Positions 1 through 7,342 of a stretch of 64,000 nucleotides of DNA are shown piece by piece. How positions within the stretch are numbered: the stretch's first letter is position 1; each line of letters opens with the position of its first letter. Made by a program: the position numbers and the translations under genes. A model generated the notes under the pieces. It was not told the origin of the DNA. It did not search any database and saw nothing but the letters and a program-made list of their open reading frames with translations. The stretch is from Marinomonas mediterranea MMB-1. GTDB lineage: Bacteria > Pseudomonadota > Gammaproteobacteria > Pseudomonadales > Marinomonadaceae. Location: NCBI RefSeq assembly GCF_000192865.1, contig NC_015276.1:2480001-2544000 (forward strand). The letters are read 5' to 3'.

Positions 1-692
1 GTACAAATCGAATGAGTAACGCCCTCAATTGCATCTGACAATCCGTGTGTAAAGTCATACATCGGATAAACACACCATTTATCACCCGTTTGATGGTGAT
101 GAACGTGACGAATACGATAGATGATAGGGTCACGTAGATTGATGTTTGGGCTCGCCATATCAATCTTGGCACGCAACACTTTTTCGCCATCAGGAAATTG
201 CCCGTCACGCATCGCTTCAAAAAGCGCCAAATTCTCTTCAGCCGTACGATCACGATATGGGCTGTCTTTACCTGGCTCCTTCAACGTACCACGATACTCA
301 CGCATTTCATCTGCATTAAGTTCACAAACGTAAGCCTTGCCTTTCTTGATCAATTCACAGGCAAACTCGAACAACGCGTCAAAGTAGTCAGACGCAAACT
401 TAGGCTCTTCTTTCCACTCAAAGCCTAACCAGGTTACATCACGCTTGATGGACTCGATGTACTCAACGCTTTCTTTTTCAGGGTTTGTATCATCGAAACG
501 TAAGTTACATTGACCCTGATAACGTTGTGCTATGCCAAAATTCAAACAGATTGATTTTGCGTGACCTATATGAAGGTAGCCATTTGGCTCTGGTGGAAAA
601 CGCGTTAGTACTTTGCCGCCATGCTTTCCGTTTTCGCTATCTTTATCAATGATTTGGGTAATGAAATTCCCAGGCTTAGACGTTTCAGACAT
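1..692 (-). CDS. glnS: Glutaminyl-tRNA synthetase, N-terminal part (runs off the left edge)
   Basis: Cytoplasmic class I aminoacyl-tRNA synthetase that charges tRNA-Gln with glutamine. Translating the minus strand from the ATG at 692 gives MSETSKPGNF and then the class I ATP-binding signature PPEPNGYLHIGHAK (the HIGH motif), followed by RFDDTNP and KRDVTWLGF, all typical of GlnRS/GluRS-type catalytic cores. About 230 codons are present. The remaining catalytic domain, the KMSK loop and the anticodon-binding domains lie outside the window. GlnRS rather than GluRS is favoured by the RFPPEPNGYLHIGHAKS wording and the short N-terminal extension. It is read away from the azl operon, with about 90 bases between them. 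Confidence 0.93.
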   Translation of the reverse strand, partial: MSETSKPGNFITQIIDKDSENGKHGGKVLTRFPPEPNGYLHIGHAKSICLNFGIAQRYQGQCNLRFDDTNPEKESVEYIESIKRDVTWLGFEWKEEPKFASDYFDALFEFACELIKKGKAYVCELNADEMREYRGTLKEPGKDSPYRDRTAEENLALFEAMRDGQFPDGEKVLRAKIDMASPNINLRDPIIYRIRHVHHHQTGDKWCVYPMYDFTHGLSDAIEGVTHSIC

Positions 693-781
693 ATTTTGTA
701 AGTGTCCCGATAATGTGCTTTCAAATTAGACCGCTAGTATATCTGATTTGTGATAAAGCGCGATACAGGTCATACGCTTTT

Positions 782-1111
782 CTATAAAGACATGAGTAAT
801 TTTGCCGCAAAAAAAGCGATAACCCCCAATGTGATCGTAAGAAGCTGCTTTTTAAACACCACTCCGACAAAAAAAGAAACCAACCCACCTATTAGCCACG
901 GGTTATTGATCCCCAAATTGATTTCGCCAGAAGGGAGCAACATCATTGGCATAATAATCGCGGTCAATACCGCGACGGGGACGTACTTCAAACACGAATC
1001 TAGCCACAGCGGCATGACTGTTTTCTGAGCAGACATAAACAAGGTAACTCTAATGCCATAAGTAACTAGAAACATACCACCAATGACCAACAACAGATTT
1101 AAAGTGCTCAT
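782..1111 (-). CDS. azlD: AzlD family branched-chain amino acid transport protein
   Basis: Small inner-membrane protein of 109 residues, almost entirely hydrophobic, with about four predicted membrane segments. AzlD proteins form a two-component exporter with AzlC, used for branched-chain amino acids or their analogues; the real substrate here is not known. The YGIRVTLFM stretch near the N-terminus fits the family. The ATG at 1111 has a good ribosome site (AAGGAG about 9 bases upstream). It follows azlC after six bases, so the two are surely co-transcribed. It is the last gene of the operon. Confidence 0.88.
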   Translation of the reverse strand: MSTLNLLLVIGGMFLVTYGIRVTLFMSAQKTVMPLWLDSCLKYVPVAVLTAIIMPMMLLPSGEINLGINNPWLIGGLVSFFVGVVFKKQLLTITLGVIAFFAAKLLMSL

Positions 1112-1117
1112 ACTTAA

Positions 1118-1873
1118 TTACTCCTTTTCCAACTCTATCATTTCGTCAGCGACGTCATTTTTATTATTTTGGTTTTTTGGACGCTTTAACAACAACTCAC
1201 TGACCGAACCAAGCGTTACGCCCACCAAAGCGGCAACAACAAGCCCCAGTTGGTTAGGAAGGTCAATCAGCACAATGGAAGAAAAACCTGCGCCGACGAA
1301 GGCTAGGGTATATGGGACATTTTTTAAATAAGGCGAGATGATCCCGATAAAGGTCGCAACCATGGCAAACTCCAATCCCCATTCACTCATACCTGGAATT
1401 AACTCGCCCGCAAGCACACCGACTATCGTTGTAATATTCCACATAATATAGAATGACAAAAAGGAACCGATATAGACTTGATGACCTTTCAGCACAAACG
1501 CTTTGTCTTGATACATAGGTCGCACAGCCGCATACGTTTCATCGATCAACCCGAACCCTAAAAACAAACGCAACCTTATCGGCAAATGCTTTACAAATTT
1601 GACCAAGTCCGCGCTGTACAACAAATGGCGTAAATTAACAAAAAAGGTGGTCAATATAATGACCCAAACAGGCGCACCTAACGCGATCATCCCAATCGCA
1701 ACAAACTGAGCAGAGCCTGCATACACCAATGATGACATAGCGATAGCAACCCAAATAGGGAGATCATTCGCAGAAACGAGCGAGCCAAACAACAGTCCAA
1801 ATGGCATTCCACCCACCATCATGGGGATGGATGCAATAAAGCCTTTCTTATAATTTTTTACAAAGTCACTCAC
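1118..1873 (-). CDS. azlC: AzlC family permease (branched-chain amino acid exporter, large subunit)
   Basis: Inner-membrane protein of 251 residues with several membrane segments. The motif PMMVGGMPFGLLFG near residues 16-29 and the LRHLLYSADL stretch near residue 82 are hallmarks of AzlC/YgaZ exporters. The first codon is GTG at 1873 with GGGAG six bases upstream; it overlaps the end of the MarR-GNAT gene by eight bases, implying translational coupling. The C-terminal tail of about 25 residues is polar and acidic (KRPKNQNNKND onward) and probably cytoplasmic. Together with azlD it forms the exporter. Substrate is inferred from the family only. Confidence 0.92.
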   Translation of the reverse strand: MSDFVKNYKKGFIASIPMMVGGMPFGLLFGSLVSANDLPIWVAIAMSSLVYAGSAQFVAIGMIALGAPVWVIILTTFFVNLRHLLYSADLVKFVKHLPIRLRLFLGFGLIDETYAAVRPMYQDKAFVLKGHQVYIGSFLSFYIMWNITTIVGVLAGELIPGMSEWGLEFAMVATFIGIISPYLKNVPYTLAFVGAGFSSIVLIDLPNQLGLVVAALVGVTLGSVSELLLKRPKNQNNKNDVADEMIELEKE

Positions 1874-2897
1874 AAGACGCTCCCGTGTTTATCTCTAATT
1901 CCATAAATACGTCTGCCCTTTCAACAGAAAAGTGATCGACATTTTTTTCAACAAAACCAAAACCTTGATAGAGCTTCATCGCTGCAACCAACTTATTTGC
2001 CGTTTCCAATACCAATTTGTCACTACCAAGCGCACGAGTGCGACGCAAAGCATGTAGTAACAGATAGTGCCCCAATCCTTTGCCTTGCTCCGTTTCTGTA
2101 ACAGCCATTTTAATTAACTCCATCTCATTGGCTCCGCTCTTCGCCTGCAACCCTAGTTTAGAGGGGCGTAGCGCAAACACACCCACTACTTTATAGCCAC
2201 TCTCTTTATTGTCACCCTCTTCATTCGAGGCAGACTCCTCTGGTACCACAGCTGCCCACACTTCCCCGCCTTTCTCGACAATACTTTCAATCGGCGTCTC
2301 TAATACACACCTGTCTTCCTCAGTAATCTGACCTGAAAAATACTGATTTAACCAAGACATATTTAACTCTCGAAAAGAGTCAACTCTAACCTCAGAAAGC
2401 GGCTTTAATTCCAACTTATTTTGAAACTTGCACTGGGTAACTACCTGCTTTGCCAACCCTAATGACAAAACTTCTTGCTCCACCTTTGTAAAAGATGCCA
2501 AAAATGTCGAACTCAAGGAAAACGACTCAATCAATCTAGTTAGTTCAAGGTCAATTGCCTCCAATACGGGTTTAGCCCTAACCATACTCTGGCTCGCAGA
2601 ATCGGAGAGTGCCAAAAGCGTTTTTCTCTGATCTAACGAATCCGCTTTCTTTACCAGCAGCGCATCACGCACCATTTTATTGACTTGTTTACTGACCGCT
2701 GGATGACTTATTCCTAGTTTCTCAGATATTTCAACGACACCTAGCGCACCTTCAAAGCTAAGCAATCGAAGAATAGGAAAATAAGTTGAAGAAATGGGCG
2801 TATCGGACGCTAGATAAACCGCTTGCACTTCTCCGTACAGGAAATCACTCAATCGCTTCAGCCGACTGCCAAACGACAAAATCCCAAATTGCTCCAC
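1866..2897 (-). CDS. MarR-type transcription factor fused to a GNAT acetyltransferase
   Basis: Two-domain protein of 343 residues. Residues about 1-150 form a MarR-like winged helix (LLSFEGALGVVEISEKLG, then SHPAVSKQVNKMVRD as the recognition helix). Residues about 165-335 form a GNAT N-acetyltransferase with the acetyl-CoA motif EQGKGLGHYLLLHALRR. Start is GTG at 2897 behind an almost perfect AAGGAGG. As first gene of an operon with azlC and azlD, it probably senses or modifies the exported amino acid or its analogue and controls the operon; that is inference. A dyad at 2913-2936 in the promoter region is a likely operator. MarR-GNAT fusions are known, but the substrates of most are not. Confidence 0.88.
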   Translation of the reverse strand: MEQFGILSFGSRLKRLSDFLYGEVQAVYLASDTPISSTYFPILRLLSFEGALGVVEISEKLGISHPAVSKQVNKMVRDALLVKKADSLDQRKTLLALSDSASQSMVRAKPVLEAIDLELTRLIESFSLSSTFLASFTKVEQEVLSLGLAKQVVTQCKFQNKLELKPLSEVRVDSFRELNMSWLNQYFSGQITEEDRCVLETPIESIVEKGGEVWAAVVPEESASNEEGDNKESGYKVVGVFALRPSKLGLQAKSGANEMELIKMAVTETEQGKGLGHYLLLHALRRTRALGSDKLVLETANKLVAAMKLYQGFGFVEKNVDHFSVERADVFMELEINTGASCE

Positions 2898-2912
2898 ACA
2901 CCCTCCTTAAAC

Positions 2913-2936
2913 ATATGCGTAACCAGTTACATATAT
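2913..2936. promoter_or_regulatory. Putative MarR-type operator (palindrome)
   Basis: A perfect core palindrome GTAACCAGTTAC at 2919-2930 is flanked by matching ATAT on both sides, giving a dyad of about 24 bases. It lies 16-39 bases upstream of the GTG start of the MarR-GNAT gene. MarR proteins commonly bind GTAAC-containing dyads of this size, so autoregulation of the azl operon is a reasonable inference. Confidence 0.5.
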
Positions 2937-3178
2937 TAAGCTAACATGTACATTAATCAAGCGTCAGTCGAAAAAAACTTGGGTATTGGACGGCGACACT
3001 TGCATCGAATAAATAAGAGTTACCCTCATACTGAAGACAGTGGACTTGTTCACGCCTTCCATAACTATATGGTCAGTTTTTTTTCTGTTAGAATGGCGTC
3101 GTTTTTCAAGAAGCGCTTTTTCTACGAAAGCCTCTCTTAAATCCGTTTATAAATCCGTTTAAATTGAGGTTATTAGCA

Positions 3179-3838
3179 ATGACGAATAAAGCCGTTGTCG
3201 TCTACTCTGGTGGAATGGACTCTTTCACCGTTCTGAACAAAGCAATAAAAGATGGCAAAGACGTGTACGCATTGTCGTTTAACTACGGACAAAGGCATAG
3301 CAAAGAACTTATTGTGGCCGCAAAAGTATGCCAAGATCTAAACATCCCACATAAAGTGGTGAACATATCAGCGATCAATGAACTCATGGCAGGCTCTTCA
3401 CTAACCGATGAGATCGAGATACCTGAGGGACACTATGCTGAAGAAAGCATGAAGTCGACGGTGGTACCCAATCGAAATATGGTGCTTCTCTCAATGGCCA
3501 TTGCCTACGCGGTATCTTTAGAAGCGCCAGAAGTGTATTATGGCGCGCATTCGGGCGACCATCATATTTACCCTGACTGTCGTCCAGCCTTTGTAAATGC
3601 AATGAACGATGTCTCTAAGATCGCAAACTATCAATCAGTAGAGATCGTTACGCCCTATTTAAGTAACTCTAAAGGCGATATTTTAGAGGATGGCTTAACT
3701 ATGGGTCTAAATTATGCAAACACATGGACCTGTTACAACGGGCGAGAAAAAGCCTGTGGGAAATGTGGCGCATGCACTGAACGTTTAGAAGCGTTCTCTG
3801 AGCAAAACACGACCGACCCGCTTGCGTATGAAGTATAA
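3179..3838 (+). CDS. queC: 7-cyano-7-deazaguanine synthase QueC
   Basis: Converts 7-carboxy-7-deazaguanine to preQ0 using ammonia and ATP, a step of queuosine tRNA modification. The N-terminal ATP-pyrophosphatase loop reads VVVYSGGMDS, and the C-terminus has the zinc-binding cluster CGKCGACTERLEAF. Length from the ATG at 3179 is 219 residues, close to the family norm. A TTG five codons earlier is possible, but the ATG has GAGGT at a proper distance of eight bases and is preferred. queE follows 162 bases later on the same strand. No preQ1 riboswitch consensus was recognised in the 280-base leader. Confidence 0.95.
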   Translation: MTNKAVVVYSGGMDSFTVLNKAIKDGKDVYALSFNYGQRHSKELIVAAKVCQDLNIPHKVVNISAINELMAGSSLTDEIEIPEGHYAEESMKSTVVPNRNMVLLSMAIAYAVSLEAPEVYYGAHSGDHHIYPDCRPAFVNAMNDVSKIANYQSVEIVTPYLSNSKGDILEDGLTMGLNYANTWTCYNGREKACGKCGACTERLEAFSEQNTTDPLAYEV

Positions 3839-3925
3839 AGAACACTCGCATATGAGACTTAGTTAGAATTCGTTAATAGTGTAATGCCGTCGGCTTCTGT
3901 TCCACAGATGCTCGATTTTCGAACT

Positions 3926-3951
3926 GAATATCACCTAGATAGGTAATATTC
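3926..3951. repeat. Near-perfect 26-base palindrome between queC and queE
   Basis: The two 12-base arms (GAATATCACCTA and TAGGTAATATTC) pair at 11 of 12 positions around a two-base centre. It lies 50-75 bases before the queE ATG. It is followed at 3967-3982 by a smaller hairpin (CTCGA/TCGAG). It could be a protein-binding dyad or an RNA hairpin controlling queE; there is no U-tract, so a simple terminator is unlikely. Confidence 0.5.
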
Positions 3952-4000
3952 AATGTTATGACCCAGCCTCGACTGTTTTCGAGTGATTGAAGAAATAACC

Positions 4001-4651
4001 ATGTACAACGTAAAAGAATCTTTTTACTCCCTTCAGGGAGAAGGTGCTCACGCAGGGCGCCCAGCAATATTTTGCCGCTTTACAGGCTGCAACCTTTGGA
4101 GCGGTAAAGAAAAACACCGCTTAAGCGCTGACTGCCAGTTTTGCGACACCGATTTCAACGGCGTCAATGGCCAGAATGGCGGCCGCTTCAAATCCGCCGA
4201 TGAGCTTGCCAAACACATCGCCAATCAATGGCCTCAAGGCCACGGCAACAAATACGTCGTTTTCACCGGCGGTGAACCAGCCCTTCAACTTGATCAAGCG
4301 CTAATCAGTGCCGTTAAATCCTATGGTTTTATGGTAGCGATCGAAACCAATGGCACACTTAGACTCCCAGACAACATTGATTGGATCTGTGTAAGCCCTA
4401 AAACGACAGATCCGCTTGTCGTCAATGCAGGCAATGAGCTCAAATTCGTTTATCCGCAAACAAATTTAAACCCTAAAGACTATGAAGGGCTTGAATTTGA
4501 GCACTTTTACCTCCAACCAATGGATTTAAGTGCGGTACCAAAGCAAAATATCATCGCATCGGACACCCAAAGCGCAACATTAAAATACTGCTTGGAAAAT
4601 CCGCTGTGGCGTATAAGCTTACAAACGCATAAAATGTTAAATATCGACTAA
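4001..4651 (+). CDS. queE: 7-carboxy-7-deazaguanine synthase QueE
   Basis: Radical SAM enzyme that rearranges 6-carboxy-tetrahydropterin to 7-carboxy-7-deazaguanine, the step before QueC. The N-terminus MYNVKESFYSLQGEG is diagnostic. The iron-sulfur cysteines lie in GCNLWSG and, further on, CQFCDTDF, matching the unusual long CX14CX2C arrangement of QueE rather than CX3CX2C. FTGGEPALQLD is the SAM-binding glycine motif. I use the ATG at 4001 (216 residues); a GTG at 3983 would add six residues absent from family members. The next gene, ppiB, follows after 56 bases. Confidence 0.95.
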   Translation: MYNVKESFYSLQGEGAHAGRPAIFCRFTGCNLWSGKEKHRLSADCQFCDTDFNGVNGQNGGRFKSADELAKHIANQWPQGHGNKYVVFTGGEPALQLDQALISAVKSYGFMVAIETNGTLRLPDNIDWICVSPKTTDPLVVNAGNELKFVYPQTNLNPKDYEGLEFEHFYLQPMDLSAVPKQNIIASDTQSATLKYCLENPLWRISLQTHKMLNID

Positions 4652-4707
4652 GCGTTGCTTTTCACTAAGATAACGCTGACAAAAACGCTAATTATAAGGA
4701 CCTATTC

Positions 4708-5205
4708 ATGATCGTTCTACACACTAATTTCGGTGATATCACTATCGAGCTAGACTACGAAAAAGCACCGAAGTCTGCTAAAAACTTTGAAGAGTATGTT
4801 ACTGCTGGTCATTACAATGGCGTGATCTTCCATCGCGTGATCAATGGTTTCATGGTTCAAGGTGGCGGATTTGACGCTGACATGAAGCAGAAAGAGACTC
4901 GTGCTCCTATTGAAAACGAAGCTGACAATGGCCTAGAAAACCTAACTGGCACACTGGCTATGGCACGTACAATGGACCCACATTCCGCCTCTGCTCAGTT
5001 CTTTATCAACGTATCTGATAACAGCTTCCTAAACCACCGATCAAAAACGCCAGATGGTTGGGGTTACGCGGTATTCGGTAAAGTGACTGCTGGTATGGAC
5101 GTAGTAAACAAGATCAAAGAAGTACCAACAACAATGAAAGCAGGCCATCAAGATGTCCCTGCTGAAGATGTTGTTATCGAATCAGCAGAGCTGATTGCAG
5201 AATAA
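4708..5205 (+). CDS. ppiB: Peptidyl-prolyl cis-trans isomerase, cyclophilin B type
   Basis: Cytoplasmic cyclophilin of 165 residues that speeds proline isomerisation. No signal peptide is present, which separates it from the periplasmic PpiA. Key cyclophilin motifs are present: FHRVINGFMVQGGGF (with the catalytic arginine), LAMARTMDPHSASAQFFIN, and GWGYAVFGKV. AAGGA lies about 9 bases before the ATG. It is followed after only six bases by lpxH, an arrangement (ppiB-lpxH) common in gammaproteobacteria. Confidence 0.96.
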   Translation: MIVLHTNFGDITIELDYEKAPKSAKNFEEYVTAGHYNGVIFHRVINGFMVQGGGFDADMKQKETRAPIENEADNGLENLTGTLAMARTMDPHSASAQFFINVSDNSFLNHRSKTPDGWGYAVFGKVTAGMDVVNKIKEVPTTMKAGHQDVPAEDVVIESAELIAE

Positions 5206-5211
5206 CGTTTC

Positions 5212-5982
5212 ATGACAGACTTCTTCATATCAGATCTACATCTGTATGATAAACGCCCGGATTTGATCCGGGCGTTCGTCGTTCTAACAGATGAAATAAA
5301 AAAATACCCAGATAGCACGCTCTACATATTAGGGGATTTTTATGAGGCTTGGATTGGCGACGACTACCAACCACTTTGGAACAAAGACATCGAAACCGCC
5401 CTCACCTCTTTACATGCGTCAGGACACAGCATTAAGTTCATACATGGAAATCGTGATTTTTTAATTAAACATACGTGGTGTGAACGAACAGGGGCAGAAC
5501 TCTTAGAAGAAATCAGCTCATTGAATCACCGTGGCAACATTATCTGTTTAGCGCACGGTGATGAGTTTTGTACAGACGACATCGATTACCAACAGTTTCG
5601 CGCACAGAATCGAACAGAAGCATGGCAAAGCACGGTACTTGCAATGCCAATCGAGCAACGACTGGCACTCGCGCAACAGCTTCGAAATGACAGTAAATCG
5701 ATGTCAGCAGATAAAGAAAGCAGCATCATGGACGTGAATGAAAACACCATTGCATCCACAATGCACCAGCAAGGCGCTTCGGTACTTATTCACGGACACA
5801 CCCACAGACCAAAACTTCACGATCAAACCTTTGGTAAGCGCCTAGTACTTGGGGATTGGGATACTTTTGTTTGGGTCGCCAAACTAGAGGACAATTCACT
5901 GTCACAGGCACGCGCAAGTGTAGAAAGCTTTTGTGAAAAAGGCTTTGAATCTTTAGATACACAGCACGCACTTCAACTTTAA
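5212..5982 (+). CDS. lpxH: UDP-2,3-diacylglucosamine diphosphatase LpxH
   Basis: Metallophosphoesterase of lipid A synthesis that hydrolyses UDP-2,3-diacylglucosamine to lipid X and UMP at the inner face of the inner membrane. The metal-binding motifs occur in order: ISDLHLYD, GDFYEAWIGDD, GNRDFL, LAHGDEF and HGHTHRPKLH. Length 256 is slightly above the E. coli protein (240), because of a short C-terminal tail. No Shine-Dalgarno is visible before the ATG, which sits six bases after the ppiB stop, so translation probably depends on coupling to ppiB. Confidence 0.95.
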   Translation: MTDFFISDLHLYDKRPDLIRAFVVLTDEIKKYPDSTLYILGDFYEAWIGDDYQPLWNKDIETALTSLHASGHSIKFIHGNRDFLIKHTWCERTGAELLEEISSLNHRGNIICLAHGDEFCTDDIDYQQFRAQNRTEAWQSTVLAMPIEQRLALAQQLRNDSKSMSADKESSIMDVNENTIASTMHQQGASVLIHGHTHRPKLHDQTFGKRLVLGDWDTFVWVAKLEDNSLSQARASVESFCEKGFESLDTQHALQL

Positions 5983-6052
5983 GACGATTTGTGAGTTTAA
6001 ACCACAGACTCAGTAGCGACGAAGCCCTAACAGATAAAAACCTGGGGCCGTA

Positions 6053-6103
6053 CAAAAAGAAAAAAAATAAAACCAGCTTCGCTACATCAGGGAAGCCAGT
6101 TTT
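6053..6103 (-). terminator. Rho-independent terminator for the 6116-6430 gene
   Basis: Read on the minus strand, arms at 6092-6103 and 6069-6080 pair over 12 positions with a two-base internal mismatch and an 11-base loop. A T-rich tract (TTTTATTTTTTTTC) follows at 6068-6053. It lies 13 bases past the stop of the minus-strand gene and separates it from convergent lpxH. Confidence 0.65.
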
Positions 6104-6115
6104 GCTAAGTTCACT

Positions 6116-6430
6116 TTAAGTTAAATGAAGAAGTTCTTTCACCCACGCTGTTTCTTGACCACCGCGAGAGCGCTTAAATTCTAGATTTCGATCATGCAAA
6201 ACTGCAATTGCCCTAAAAAAGGCATTATTTACAGTAACGGGATTAAGCTCCACCCCATAAGATGACCACCAATGTTGCTGCGCCTTATTTGTCAAAACCT
6301 GATAAAGATAATCAAGCTCAATGGTTCCCTCATAGACTTTCTCCAGATCGATTGAAGGCTTGCTTTTCGCTATTTGCAGTGCCAACCAATAAGTAACTTC
6401 TGGCAACTGCTCAGTAGTGTGCTTGCTCAT
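6116..6430 (-). CDS. Conserved-looking small protein of unknown function
   Basis: Not recognised. The protein has 104 residues, is soluble, has no signal peptide or membrane segment, and is mostly helical in character (for example LPEVTYWLALQIAKSK). Notable features are a QQHWWSSYGVELN stretch in the middle and a basic FKRSRGG segment near the end. The ATG at 6430 has GGAGG five bases upstream, a strong site that supports it being a real gene; the preceding GTG at 6433 is too close to the ribosome site. It has its own terminator and stands alone between lpxH and miaE. Confidence 0.7.
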   Translation of the reverse strand: MSKHTTEQLPEVTYWLALQIAKSKPSIDLEKVYEGTIELDYLYQVLTNKAQQHWWSSYGVELNPVTVNNAFFRAIAVLHDRNLEFKRSRGGQETAWVKELLHLT

Positions 6431-6539
6431 CACAACCTCCCCAGTTTCATGAGTAGTAACGAAGAGTCTAGCAGGATATGAACTTAGTGTGAGCTAAAAA
6501 CTGCAACACCTTGTAATTATTAAGTAACATAATGTCGCA

Positions 6540-7151
6540 TTATGCTGCTTTAGGTGGCCCACTGTGCATGCGAAACTCTGTGTCTGGCTCTGTAATGAGC
6601 TTCTCTTCTAACGCCCTAAAAAAGGCCACTCGCTCATCGATTGGCTCGTTTGAGTATTCCTTTGCAAGCTCAAGGTAGTCTTCGAAGTGACGTGCTTCTG
6701 ATTTGAGCAAGGAAATATAGAATTTGGATAATTCTTCATCTAAGTGTGGAGCTAACACAGCGAAGCGCTCGCACGAACGAGCTTCCACAAAAGCGCCGAT
6801 AATCATGGTATCAACTAAGCGAGCCGGCTCGTGGGTTCGAATGTGTTTGCGTAGACCGTCAGCATAACGAGAGGCCGTTAAATGCTCGTAAGGCATATTA
6901 CGCTTACGCATTATTTTGTGAACTTGCTCGAAATGCAGTAACTCTTCACGAGCCAAGCGGGACATTTTATGCAATAAATTATCCCTATCCACGTAGCGAT
7001 ACATTAAACTCATTGCTGTACTTGCTGCTTTCTTTTCGCAGTGAGCATGATCAACTAGAAGTGTGGTTTCATTCTCTATCGCCCATTTCACCCATGCATC
7101 CGGTGAAGCACAGGGAAGAAATTCAACCAACTCAGGATATGCAGATAACAT
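6540..7151 (-). CDS. miaE: tRNA-(ms2io6A)-hydroxylase MiaE
   Basis: Non-haem diiron monooxygenase that hydroxylates the isopentenyl side chain of ms2i6A at position 37 of tRNAs reading UNN codons. The protein has 203 residues. Diiron ligands of the four-helix bundle are visible in DHAHCEKKAAS, REELLHFEQVH, FVEARSCERF and SEARHFEDYLEL. Start ATG at 7151 gives the usual N-terminus beginning just before WVKWAIENETTLLVDHAHCEKKAAS. The gene stands alone and a seven-base inverted repeat (CATAATG/CATTATG, 6528-6544) overlaps its stop codon. Confidence 0.94.
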   Translation of the reverse strand: MLSAYPELVEFLPCASPDAWVKWAIENETTLLVDHAHCEKKAASTAMSLMYRYVDRDNLLHKMSRLAREELLHFEQVHKIMRKRNMPYEHLTASRYADGLRKHIRTHEPARLVDTMIIGAFVEARSCERFAVLAPHLDEELSKFYISLLKSEARHFEDYLELAKEYSNEPIDERVAFFRALEEKLITEPDTEFRMHSGPPKAA

Positions 7152-7342
7152 TTCTCTACCTTTTTCTTTTAAAAAACGAGATTATACTCTGGAATGAATA
7201 ACCACGCATTAATGGAAGCAACGAATAACTGACCTAAGTTTCAGTCATAGCAAAGAAAGTTACACATATGCATCCTTCTTTCTGTTGAACCTTTGGCATT
7301 ATTTAATGCTCCGTAGATATTGATTTGGATATCAAGTCACTC

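Noticed and set aside
750..1028. 92-codon plus-strand ORF opposite azlD
   Set aside because: Antisense of a well-supported membrane-protein gene; no ribosome site.
2946..3140. 64-codon plus-strand ORF in the leader of queC
   Set aside because: No ribosome site before its ATG, low-complexity aromatic/basic composition, and it occupies the promoter region of two divergent genes.
2940..3178. Possible preQ1 riboswitch before queC
   Set aside because: I looked for the compact pseudoknot pattern and a purine-rich tail overlapping the ribosome site; no convincing match.
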